The position numbers and the translations under genes are program-made. A DNA stretch of 13,117 nucleotides. Source: Acidobacteriota bacterium (GTDB taxonomy: Bacteria > Acidobacteriota > Polarisedimenticolia > J045). Of this stretch, positions 7,367-13,117 are shown in pieces. The notes beneath the pieces were generated by a model, which had not been told where the DNA came from, did no database searches, and was given only the letters and a program-made list of their open reading frames with translations. The DNA is taken from the NCBI GenBank assembly GCA_027001345.1, contig JALTMS010000456.1, positions 1 to 13,117 of the forward strand, in the 5' to 3' direction. The number at the start of each line of letters is the position of its first letter. The first letter of the stretch is position 1.

Positions 7367-8767
7367 TCAGGCCTTGCGCCGCTCGAGTTCGTCGATCTCC
7401 AGGCCCAGCTCCGCAGCGGCGGCGGCCAGGTCACCACCGTGCCGACCGATGGCGTGGGAGATCCGCAGTTTCTCGACGGCGGCAGCAGCCTGTTCGATGG
7501 TCTCGTCGAGCTTGCTGTCGAGGCTCACCAGGCGGCCGAGCGCCAGCAAGTCGGGATCTTCGACCCGGGCCCGCAGTTCCAGGTCGGAGGGCTGGATTTG
7601 CTCTCCGTGGGCCAGTACGGCCGCCCGCTCGAGTTCGTTTTCCAGCTCGCGCACGTTGCCCGGCCAGCGATAGGCCACTAGCCGCTCCATCGCCTCGGGA
7701 GCGACCATCAGCCCGGGTCGAGCGAGCTTCTCCGCCAGGCGATCGAGGATGAAATTCACCAGCAGGGGAATGTCCTCTGGTCGCTCGCGCAGAGACGGCA
7801 GGGGGATCGGCACCACCGACAGGCGATAGTAGAGATCTTCCCGGAATCGCTTGGCGGCGACCTCTTCGAGCAACTCGCGGTTGGTGGCGGCGACGATGCG
7901 CACGTCGGCCCTGCGGGTGCGGGTACCCCCGATGCGATCGTAGGTCCGATCTTGCAGCAAGCGCAGGATCTTCGACTGGAGCTGGATCGGCATCTCCCCG
8001 ATCTCATCGAGGAAGAGCGTGCCCTTCTCCGCCGCCTCCACCTTGCCGATCGCCGTGGCGTTGGCCCCGGTGTAGGCCCCCTTCTCGTGGCCGAAGAGTT
8101 CGTTCTCGAGCAGGGTCTCGGGAATCGCCGCGCAGTTGATCGCAACGAACGGGCCACGGCGCCGCGGCGAGAGCACGTGCAAGGCCCGAGCCACCAGTTC
8201 CTTGCCGGTACCCGACTCACCGAGGATCAGCGCCGTCGCGTCGGAAGGCGCGACCTTCTCCACCAGCCGCGCCACCTCTTGCATCGGCGCGGCACGACCG
8301 AGCAGCCGGGGAACGTTCTTGCCTTTACCGAAGAGCAGACCCTGGGTGCGGGCAGCGCGACGCTCGACGAAGGCCCGCAGGCGTGGGGTAACCGGCTCGG
8401 TGTCATCGGGATGCAGGACTTCCTGCACTTCGAGCCGGAAGAGCCCGACGAGGTCCGCGGACTCGAGACCCTCGGTGACCACCACCAGAGGGAGCGCCGG
8501 ATCCGCCGCACGACAGGCATCGCGCACCGCGCGCACGGCCTCGATCAGCGCCGCCCCCTCCCCCGCCGGGACGAAGACCACCGCGCCGACCGTCCCGGCG
8601 CGCCCGAGGCGCGGAGCCAGCTCTTCGATGGCGACGCCCTGGGGCGCGCCCTCGAACGCCGGGGCGAGGCGCTCGGCCCACGCGGCAATGCGCTGCGGGT
8701 CGGAACCACAGATCAGCAGTGGGACGAAACCAGTCCTGCTCTTCCTCGTCGCAGTCACGGAAGCCAC
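7367..8767 (-). CDS. Sigma-54-dependent transcriptional activator with degenerate receiver domain
   Basis: Bacterial enhancer-binding protein, 466 residues from the preferred start. The AAA+ domain (about 155-375) has Walker A GESGTGKE (Lys189), the sigma-54 contact loop GAYTGA (230-235, for the usual GAFTGA), Walker B LFLDEIGE (Asp254) and the WPGNVREL signature. These hydrolyse ATP to open sigma-54 promoters. The N-terminal part (about 12-125) has receiver-like beta/alpha order, but the phosphorylated Asp position lies in a VVFVPAGEG stretch with no Asp and the usual acidic pair near the start is not intact, so classical phosphorylation is unlikely. The C-terminus looks like a Fis-type helix-turn-helix whose second helix is acidic (LEIDELERR). 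An upstream in-frame ATG at 8818 would add 17 residues rich in Cys, Pro and Arg without a ribosome site; GTG at 8767 has GAGGAG just upstream and is preferred. No histidine kinase is in the window. Confidence 0.9.
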   Translation of the reverse strand: MASVTATRKSRTGFVPLLICGSDPQRIAAWAERLAPAFEGAPQGVAIEELAPRLGRAGTVGAVVFVPAGEGAALIEAVRAVRDACRAADPALPLVVVTEGLESADLVGLFRLEVQEVLHPDDTEPVTPRLRAFVERRAARTQGLLFGKGKNVPRLLGRAAPMQEVARLVEKVAPSDATALILGESGTGKELVARALHVLSPRRRGPFVAINCAAIPETLLENELFGHEKGAYTGANATAIGKVEAAEKGTLFLDEIGEMPIQLQSKILRLLQDRTYDRIGGTRTRRADVRIVAATNRELLEEVAAKRFREDLYYRLSVVPIPLPSLRERPEDIPLLVNFILDRLAEKLARPGLMVAPEAMERLVAYRWPGNVRELENELERAAVLAHGEQIQPSDLELRARVEDPDLLALGRLVSLDSKLDETIEQAAAAVEKLRISHAIGRHGGDLAAAAAELGLEIDELERRKA

Positions 8768-8771
8768 AGAT

Positions 8772-8777
8772 CTCCTC
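8772..8777 (-). promoter_or_regulatory. Ribosome binding site deciding the GTG start of the sigma-54 activator
   Basis: The minus strand reads GAGGAG, then ATCT, then GTG at 8767. The spacing is slightly short for the last G, but about 6 nt if GAGG is the pairing core. The ATG at 8818 has no comparable site. Confidence 0.55.
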
Positions 8778-8847
8778 GGCGCAGGTGGACAGCGCGATGA
8801 GCACCAAGCATAGCCCATCGACCGGCCCGCGAGGCGGAATTCCTCTT

Positions 8848-9594
8848 TCAGCGCTGCTTTTGTGCCCCCTTCTGCAGACGCTCGAGCTGCTGCTGGAGGC
8901 GACGGATCTCATCCTGCACCCGCTTGACCCGCTGGACGTTGTCCATCCCCTTCTCGGCCTGCCGCTCCTTGTCGTCGTCGGGACCGATCCGGGGCAGGTA
9001 GGGGTTGTGCAGGGAGAGCACCCGGCGCTGGAGGTGGGCGATCTTTTGTTGCAGGGAGGCGATCTTCTGCTCCCGGGTCTCCCGAGGAGGCCGGGGCGCG
9101 GCAGCCTGCTGGTCGCTGCCGTATTTCTCGAGCAGCGAGCCGTAGTCCGGCTCGGCCGCAGCCGGTGGGCGGGCGGTCCGCCCATAGATCCGGGTCAGAT
9201 CGTCGTTAGTGATCACCAACACCTCGTCGCCGCTGCCTTTGTCCACCCGGGTCGCCAGCACTGCCGGAGACTTGGCCCGCGGCAGCGCTCCGGTGGAGGG
9301 GCGGGCGGCCGTGGCCGGGACGCCGCCCTGCCCGGCCGCACCGGAGCCGGCCTGGCTGGCCTTCCCACCTCTCTTGGCCGCCTGCTCCTTCCTGGCCTTC
9401 TGGGCCCGATCGGCGGAGTCCAGGGCGGCCTGGTTGCCGGGCCCCACGATGAGGGTTCGGGAGGCCTTGGATCCCGGCTTGCCGTCCTTTTTCTGGGTGG
9501 CGGACGGCCGGGCATCGCCGGCAAGGGCGGGCAACAGGACGCCCGCCGCCAGGACGGCGACGAAGACGGTGGAGAACAACCTTCGAACGGACAT
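8848..9594 (-). CDS. Exported coiled-coil protein of unknown function
   Basis: The 248-residue product starts with a typical signal peptide: VRR, a hydrophobic core to about residue 22, and a cleavable ALA-GD at 25/26. A low-complexity Ala/Lys/Gly/Pro region follows (26-115), then a conserved-looking segment VLVITNDDLTRIYG (125-138). The C-terminal part has two charged Gln/Leu-rich helices (about 171-196 and 209-245) split by a Pro-rich turn (NPYLPRIGPDD), as expected for a helical hairpin or coiled coil. The ATG at 9594 is chosen because it has AAGGAG 8 nt upstream and opens the signal peptide; the longer frame to 9726 adds only Arg/Pro-rich sequence. It follows the pseudopilin genes by 154 bp and precedes the sigma-54 activator. 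I do not recognise a named family; a periplasmic or envelope role is inferred. Confidence 0.8.
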   Translation of the reverse strand: MSVRRLFSTVFVAVLAAGVLLPALAGDARPSATQKKDGKPGSKASRTLIVGPGNQAALDSADRAQKARKEQAAKRGGKASQAGSGAAGQGGVPATAARPSTGALPRAKSPAVLATRVDKGSGDEVLVITNDDLTRIYGRTARPPAAAEPDYGSLLEKYGSDQQAAAPRPPRETREQKIASLQQKIAHLQRRVLSLHNPYLPRIGPDDDKERQAEKGMDNVQRVKRVQDEIRRLQQQLERLQKGAQKQR

Positions 9595-9602
9595 CGTTTC
9601 CG

Positions 9603-9608
9603 CTCCTT
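9603..9608 (-). promoter_or_regulatory. Ribosome binding site of the exported coiled-coil gene
   Basis: The minus strand reads AAGGAG, then 8 nt, then ATG at 9594. It fixes the start at the signal peptide rather than 132 bp upstream. Confidence 0.75.
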
Positions 9609-9640
9609 TGGACCGATCTCCGGCCCTCCTGCGCCTGTCC

Positions 9641-9670
9641 AATATGGCACCCACGCCGGGGCCCCGTCCA
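9641..9670 (-). promoter_or_regulatory. Weak sigma-70-like promoter candidate
   Basis: In the 154-bp gap ahead of the exported protein gene, the minus strand has TGGACG (9670-9665, 4 of 6 to TTGACA), an 18-bp spacer and CATATT (9646-9641, 4 of 6 to TATAAT). The AT-rich CATATTGG stands out in GC-rich surroundings. A start near 9634 would give a leader of about 40 nt. The match is modest. Confidence 0.25.
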
Positions 9671-9728
9671 CACGGCGAGGTGGGTAGCGGGTCACGATCC
9701 GGTACAAATCGCGTCGCGACGAACAACC

Positions 9729-9747
9729 GGCATCGGCAGCGGATGCC
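9729..9747 (-). terminator. Hairpin just after the PilX-like gene
   Basis: One base after the stop of the PilX-like gene, the minus strand has GGCATC and GATGCC around a 7-nt loop (6-bp stem). The following GGTTGTTCG is only mildly T-rich, so this is at best a weak or partial terminator. Confidence 0.3.
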
Positions 9748-9748
9748 C

Positions 9749-11494
9749 CTACCAGCCGAGGATCACATCCGTCAGCAGCACCCGCGGAGCGCCGGGGGGC
9801 CCACAGCGCCAGCGACCCGAAGGAGCACAGGGGGCGGGACGGATGGTGACCGGCGCGAGGGCGTCGTCGACTTCGAGGGAGGCGGCCCGCAGGCTCCCCT
9901 GCCCCTTCCAGGCGCCTTCGACCAGCAGGCGACCCTCGGTGGCCAGGATTCCATCGAGGTGCAGGCCCCGGCTGCCGCACTCCCGCCGGGGAGGCCTGGT
10001 GGCCCCCGGGGCCTGCCAGTCACCCGGCAGCCAGCCGGAGCAGGCCAGGTCGTCCGGGCTCAGGTCGAGAAAGGGGTCGTCGGGCCCGCCCCGGCGCTGT
10101 TCGCCGGCGGTGTCCCCCACCTGAGGGTCGATCTGCAGGGCCACGGAGACGGCTGTACCGCCGCGGAGCCGGACTTCCCTCCCCCCGGCCACGAGTACCG
10201 CGCCCCGCAGCCCGTCGGCGACGATCTCGAGCGCGGTGGCGCTGGCGGCGGTGTCGAGCCAGACCACCCCGCCATCCCGGGGGAGGATCTGCTCCAGGGC
10301 CGTGGAGGGGCCGATGCCGTCGAGACGGAAGGTGCCGGCTGCCTCTTCCGCCCAGCGTCGGACACCCTGCACCCCCCGCCGGACCAGTCGCCGCCATCCT
10401 CCGGGCACGGGCCCGAGCCCCTCCCCGGCGCAGCCGAGCCGCACCCCGGAGTGTTCCTCGTCCCGGCGGGGAACCTCGGGCGGCGTGCGCCAGGGAGCGA
10501 AGGGGAAAGGGGTCGCACAGGCGCCCGAGGCCGGCGGACCGTTCCAGCCGCCACCGACCCGCAGCCGAAACCAGGGGTCGGCCACCGGATCGCTCAGGCC
10601 GAGCCACTGCTCGAAGTCGCTCCGCCCGTCGCCGTCCCGGTCATCGGCGGTGCCGTCGCCGTCGTTGTCTCGGCGCAGGGGCGCATCCGCGCTGGCCCAG
10701 GGTACCCCCGACGGCCAGTGCTCCCAGCTTCCCGCCGCCACCTGCAGCGCGCCGCCCACCACCGCCTCGCCCCCGCGAAAGGGGGCATCGTCTCCCCACA
10801 GCGCATCGCCCTGCACCACCAGAGGCCGATCGGGGCGACCCCAGTCGATGCGCCGCACCAGGCCGCGGGCCCGGGAGCCGACGGCCACGTCGGCGGGCGC
10901 CGCGGCCTCCACCTCCACCTCGATGCGGGCCAGACCTTGCTCGCCGGCCCATGCGGGGGGGCCGAAGATCGCCAGGCGCGTGACCCGCAGCGCGCCATCG
11001 GGGGCGACGACTGCATCGATGGCCGCCAACCGGTCGGCGGCAACCGGGTCGTCTGCCCGGAGTTCCACGTCGGGACCGGTGGCGGTGCCGGCCAGCCGGT
11101 CGGCGGGAGCGGGACCGTCGGGGGGGCGGAAGAGCGCACCGCCGGCCTGGCGGTACGTCACGTTCCAGGGCGGAGCCGCCAGACTCCACGGCGTGCCCCG
11201 ATCGTCGCCGTCGGGATCCACCTCGCGATGGCTGCGGTCGACCTCCGCCAGTTCCGGAGGGGCGACCAGCCCCGGCCGCTCTTCCCACTCGAACCAGCGC
11301 GTCGCGAGCACCAGGGCGGAGATGGCTCCGCGCCGGGCCAGGGCCTGGCGAGCACGCCGCGACGCCCCGCGGCTCGCGCCCTGGACCATCAGCCACAGCC
11401 CCACCGCCGTCGCCGAAAGCAGCAGCGAGACCACCAGCACCGCCATCAACGCCGAGCCCCCCTCGCCGCGGGGCCGACCTCGGCCGCTGACCAT
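9749..11494 (-). CDS. PilX-like pseudopilin/pilus assembly protein with a calcium-type motif
   Basis: This 581-residue protein opens with a class III-type leader and one membrane helix: GEGG-SALMAVLVVSLLL, with cleavage expected at Gly13/Ser14 and no Glu at +5, as is common in PilX and GspK proteins. The rest is a large external part without a recognised fold. Residues 276-297 hold alternating Asp/Gly runs (NDGDGTADD, RDGDGRSDFEQW) typical of thrombospondin type 3-like calcium sites. The start is the ATG at 11494, whose A is also the last base of the upstream TGA (TGATG), with GGAGG 7 nt before it; a GTG 3 nt upstream is less well spaced. PilX-like minor pilins sit at pilus tips and aid assembly and adhesion in type IV systems. 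The size far exceeds a normal minor pilin (usually under 200 residues) and is closer to GspK or a tip adhesin. Confidence 0.75.
   Translation of the reverse strand: MVSGRGRPRGEGGSALMAVLVVSLLLSATAVGLWLMVQGASRGASRRARQALARRGAISALVLATRWFEWEERPGLVAPPELAEVDRSHREVDPDGDDRGTPWSLAAPPWNVTYRQAGGALFRPPDGPAPADRLAGTATGPDVELRADDPVAADRLAAIDAVVAPDGALRVTRLAIFGPPAWAGEQGLARIEVEVEAAAPADVAVGSRARGLVRRIDWGRPDRPLVVQGDALWGDDAPFRGGEAVVGGALQVAAGSWEHWPSGVPWASADAPLRRDNDGDGTADDRDGDGRSDFEQWLGLSDPVADPWFRLRVGGGWNGPPASGACATPFPFAPWRTPPEVPRRDEEHSGVRLGCAGEGLGPVPGGWRRLVRRGVQGVRRWAEEAAGTFRLDGIGPSTALEQILPRDGGVVWLDTAASATALEIVADGLRGAVLVAGGREVRLRGGTAVSVALQIDPQVGDTAGEQRRGGPDDPFLDLSPDDLACSGWLPGDWQAPGATRPPRRECGSRGLHLDGILATEGRLLVEGAWKGQGSLRAASLEVDDALAPVTIRPAPCAPSGRWRCGPPGAPRVLLTDVILGW
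10604..10669 (-). repeat. Thrombospondin type 3-like Asp/Gly calcium motif inside the PilX-like protein
   Basis: Codons 276-297 encode two back-to-back D-x-D-x-D-G style loops, DNDGDG and DRDGDG, ending in SDFEQW. Such loops bind calcium in thrombospondin type 3 and related repeats. Binding here is inferred from the pattern. Confidence 0.65.
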
Positions 11495-12315
11495 CACCGT
11501 TCCTCCAGGGCGATCTCGCGCTCGAAGCGGCCGCCACCCTTCATTTCGACTGTCAGACGCACGCGCCTGACCCGGCCGCGGCAGGCCCGGGAGGCGGAGT
11601 CGTCGGCACCGCCGCAGGGCGCGATGGAGGTGCCCTGCCCGTCGAGCGCCGTGACCTCGAAGAGGACCACGTCGTCGATCAGGGGCTGCACGATGCGAAA
11701 GCGACCGGTGCCCGCCCGCCGCGCGTCATGCACGAAGGTCACCCGATAGAGGGTACCGGCGCGGGCGTCACCGGGATCGGTGAAGGGCCCCGCGTCGATG
11801 CTCTCCACCACTCCGTCCCGCCGGGCCAGCTCACTGCCGTCGGCCAGGGTGATCCGGTCGCTGGAGTCGAGGTCGGCCTCGAAGCGGGCCCGCAGGCGAC
11901 CGCCGCGAGAGCCTGCGCGGCGATAAAAGATCACCACCTCGTCGTTGCCGGTGGTGGTCCGTGGGTAAATCCCGGCGATCTGCTCTTCGGGGTCACGAGC
12001 CAGGGCGGGGTCGGCAGCGTCCAGGTCGCCGCGGATGCCCAGCGCTCCGGAATCGAGCAACTCGACGGCCTCGTCGGGGGAAGACTCGGCACCGGCGGCG
12101 GGCAGACCGGCACCGGCGCGAGAAACCTCCGCGACCATGCGGTCGAGGGCCCAGTGGGCCGAGGCAGCCCGGGTGGAGATCTCCCCCAGATCGGCGGCCA
12201 GGCCCAGGGTCCCCCGACAGAGGGTGAGCACGACGAGAACCGCCACCAGGGAGAGCAGCACACCCACCAGCGAGCCCGCGGTGGCGAAACCCCGCGTGTC
12301 GCCCGGCCTCCTCAT
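11494..12315 (-). CDS. PilW-like minor pilin/pseudopilin
   Basis: The 273-residue protein has a prepilin-like N-terminus: MRRPGDTRG, then FATAGSLVGVLLSLVAVLVV, with predicted cleavage at Gly9/Phe10 and a single membrane helix to about residue 32. The position-5 residue of the mature form is Gly14, not the usual Glu. The later part has PilW-like features: a DRMVAEVSRAGAG helix after the membrane segment, a NDEVVIFYRR strand, a paired-strand core and a Cys pair near the end. The start at 12315 is preferred: its ATGA overlaps the stop of the PilV-like gene, and the longer frame to 12492 adds only Arg/Pro-rich sequence in the overlap. It overlaps the PilX-like start by one base. Together with its neighbours it forms a minor pilin set, assumed to prime or cap a type IV pilus or secretion pseudopilus. 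PilW versus GspJ cannot be separated by eye. Confidence 0.75.
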   Translation of the reverse strand: MRRPGDTRGFATAGSLVGVLLSLVAVLVVLTLCRGTLGLAADLGEISTRAASAHWALDRMVAEVSRAGAGLPAAGAESSPDEAVELLDSGALGIRGDLDAADPALARDPEEQIAGIYPRTTTGNDEVVIFYRRAGSRGGRLRARFEADLDSSDRITLADGSELARRDGVVESIDAGPFTDPGDARAGTLYRVTFVHDARRAGTGRFRIVQPLIDDVVLFEVTALDGQGTSIAPCGGADDSASRACRGRVRRVRLTVEMKGGGRFEREIALEER

Positions 12316-12806
12316 CCGCGCACCCAGATCAGCCGCACCCGGCGCCGGCGGCCAGCCTCGAGATAGCTCACACGCACCCGCAGGCGGCAGCCGGGGGCGT
12401 CGCCGAGAGCTGCCGCCGCGCCGCCGGCACCGAGTCCCTCGAGGCGGGCCTCGATGCGTCCGTCGGGCAAAGGCTCGAGCAGTTCGCTCCACTCCGGCGG
12501 AGCGCTGCCGTCCCGCGTGTCCAGCAGGCCCTCCTGCTCGCTGTCGTCCACACCGAAGTAGCCTGGCAAGCGGTGGAAGCTGACCGCATCGAGCCGAGCG
12601 GCCACGGTCTCGGCCACGCCGCGGGCCCGGTCGAGGCGGTCCGCCGCGCGCAGGTGGTGGACGGCGGTGTGGAGCAGGGAGAGTACGCTCACGGCGAGCA
12701 GACCCGTCAGCGCAAACGCCGCCAGGGCTTCGATCAGAGTGCTGCCCCGGCCGGGCGGCGGAAGCACCGCGGGAGATGTCACGAAAGGATCGGGTTTCTG
12801 GCTCAT
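12312..12806 (-). CDS. PilV/GspI-like prepilin
   Basis: The 164-residue protein carries a clear prepilin peptidase site: GRG-STLIEALAAFALTG, with cleavage between Gly21 and Ser22 and the conserved Glu at mature position 5 (Glu26). One hydrophobic helix follows to about residue 46, then a small globular part. The 21-residue leader is longer than most. The ATG at 12806 lacks a Shine-Dalgarno; a GTG at 12782 would give a 13-residue leader but also has none. It is the first gene of the three-gene pseudopilin operon and overlaps the PilW-like gene by ATGA. A sigma-54-like promoter ends only about 12 nt upstream, so the mRNA may be almost leaderless. Confidence 0.8.
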   Translation of the reverse strand: MSQKPDPFVTSPAVLPPPGRGSTLIEALAAFALTGLLAVSVLSLLHTAVHHLRAADRLDRARGVAETVAARLDAVSFHRLPGYFGVDDSEQEGLLDTRDGSAPPEWSELLEPLPDGRIEARLEGLGAGGAAAALGDAPGCRLRVRVSYLEAGRRRRVRLIWVRG

Positions 12807-12818
12807 GCCGCTAGAGCA

Positions 12819-12834
12819 AGCAAGACTCAGGCCA
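12819..12834 (-). promoter_or_regulatory. Sigma-54 (-24/-12) promoter for the pseudopilin operon
   Basis: The minus strand reads TGGCCTGAGTCTTGCT. Against the consensus TGGCACG-N4-TTGCW it matches 10 of 12 fixed positions, and the essential GG (12833-12832) and GC (12821-12820) have the required 10-nt spacing. The predicted start is near 12808, two bases before the ATG of the PilV-like gene. Pilin genes are classic sigma-54 targets (PilR), and a sigma-54 activator is encoded nearby. By my estimate one or two matches of this quality could occur by chance in the whole window, but few would fall in this 300-bp gap. Confidence 0.6.
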
Positions 12835-12845
12835 ACGAAAACTCC

Positions 12846-12857
12846 ACGCTCGAGCGT
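12846..12857. promoter_or_regulatory. Perfect 12-bp palindrome upstream of the sigma-54 promoter
   Basis: ACGCTCGAGCGT is perfectly self-complementary and is centred about 44 bp upstream of the predicted start. It could be an operator; it could also be chance in GC-rich DNA. Confidence 0.3.
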
Positions 12858-12875
12858 CGCTTTTCCATCGAAGGC

Positions 12876-12916
12876 GTCCGCATCCGGACAGGTGCCCCGG
12901 ACACTGTCCGGTCACC
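12876..12916. promoter_or_regulatory. Palindrome cluster with TGTCCGG half-sites, candidate upstream activator site
   Basis: The core is a perfect 15-bp dyad, CCGGACA-C-TGTCCGG (12897-12911), flanked by GGTG (12891-12894) and CACC (12913-12916), which extend it imperfectly. A further CCGGACA lies at 12884-12890, and GTCCG at 12876-12880 pairs with CGGAC at 12885-12889. That gives four half-sites in about 35 bp. The core centre is about 96 bp upstream of the predicted sigma-54 start, within the usual range for enhancer-binding proteins. There is no T-run, so it does not look like an intrinsic terminator. The bound protein is unknown. Confidence 0.45.
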
Positions 12917-13117
12917 CCGGCGCCGCACCGCGTTGACGGGGACGCGCCACGGTACTGCGCCACTACCGGCACCCGCGGCGCAACAGCACCGATTCTCGAC
13001 CGTTTGCCCTGTGGACAACACCGTTTCAGCGCCGTGCGTGACCATCAGCCGCGAACTATGTCGTGCGGTGGCTTGCTCAAAGAAAGGATCGGATCGCCGC
13101 TACGCGCGACCTATCCC
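12917..13117. other. Region without a supported gene at the right edge
   Basis: Together with the regulatory DNA to its left, this completes about 311 bp without a convincing gene. A 72-codon minus-strand frame (12827-13045) has no ribosome site, no recognisable protein features and runs through the palindromes and the sigma-54 promoter. I see no tRNA, clear terminator or good sigma-70 promoter here. It is probably the intergenic space between the pseudopilin operon and a gene beyond the edge. Confidence 0.5.

Noticed and set aside
6294..7673. Plus-strand frame of 459 codons opposite the cPGS-like gene
   Set aside because: It is the antisense of a protein with clear family motifs and has no ribosome site or domain of its own.
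8768..8818. Upstream ATG at 8818 as the start of the sigma-54 activator
   Set aside because: It lacks a ribosome site and would add a Cys/Pro/Arg-rich stretch untypical of a receiver N-terminus. The GTG at 8767 has GAGGAG. The call is not certain.
9209..11749. Long plus-strand open frame (846 codons) opposite the pseudopilin genes
   Set aside because: Its translation is low-complexity Pro/Arg/Gly with no domain or signal. The minus strand has prepilin starts, ribosome sites and coupled overlaps. Long antisense frames are common in GC-rich genes.
13010..13020. DnaA-box-like TTGTCCACA on the minus strand
   Set aside because: It is a single copy with one mismatch to TTATCCACA, with no cluster, AT-rich stretch or dnaA/dnaN genes nearby.
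12827..13045. Minus-strand frame of 72 codons upstream of the PilV-like gene
   Set aside because: It has no Shine-Dalgarno or protein features and covers the palindromes and the sigma-54 promoter.
12783..13092. Direct repeat GAAAGGATCGG (12783-12793 and 13082-13092) and inverted GAGCAAGC/GCTTGCTC (12814-12821 and 13071-13078)
   Set aside because: The repeats are short, one copy lies inside the PilV-like coding sequence, and no transposase or target-site pattern goes with them. They could be chance or an old local duplication.

Overview
The window is GC-rich and densely coded, with short gaps and many GTG or overlapping starts. The gene mix suggests a Gram-negative, pilus-bearing bacterium outside the well-studied groups. 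It combines a large secreted metallopeptidase with fibronectin-like repeats, pseudopilins, a sigma-54 activator, and a cyclic-2,3-diphosphoglycerate-synthetase-like protein beside an ornithine carbamoyltransferase. An acidobacterial (Thermoanaerobaculia-like) origin is my best guess from style alone. I could not run a search to test it.

Layout. Positions 1-3414 (+) hold the 3' part of a gene for a large secreted M28 zinc aminopeptidase; its start lies off the left edge. It converges on a long minus-strand block that fills the rest of the window. Read in the direction of transcription (right to left), this block contains: a probable regulatory region (about 12807-12916) with a good sigma-54 (-24/-12) promoter and palindromes; three translationally coupled type IV pilus/pseudopilin genes (PilV-, PilW- and PilX-like, 12806 to 9749); an exported coiled-coil protein of unknown function (9594-8848); a sigma-54-dependent activator with a degenerate receiver domain (8767-7367); the cyclic-2,3-diphosphoglycerate-synthetase-like protein (7286-5952); an intrinsic terminator; ornithine carbamoyltransferase (5880-4960); and ThiI with a fused rhodanese domain (4924-3506).

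How the parts may work together. The pseudopilin genes form a tight operon (ATGA and TGATG overlaps), and its first gene has no visible Shine-Dalgarno. The predicted sigma-54 start site lies only about 2 nt before its ATG. A palindrome array sits about 75-100 bp upstream of that start, where sigma-54 activators usually bind. A sigma-54 activator is encoded a few genes downstream on the same strand, which suggests a local regulatory circuit (inference). The metabolic genes (cPGS-like, argF, thiI) seem to be a separate group, split by a terminator that could act as an attenuator ahead of argF.

I saw no tRNA, rRNA, CRISPR array, insertion sequence or attachment site. No clear new defence or mobile system is present. 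The most interesting material is the regulatory region at the right end, the unusual sigma-54 activator and the cPGS/argF arrangement.
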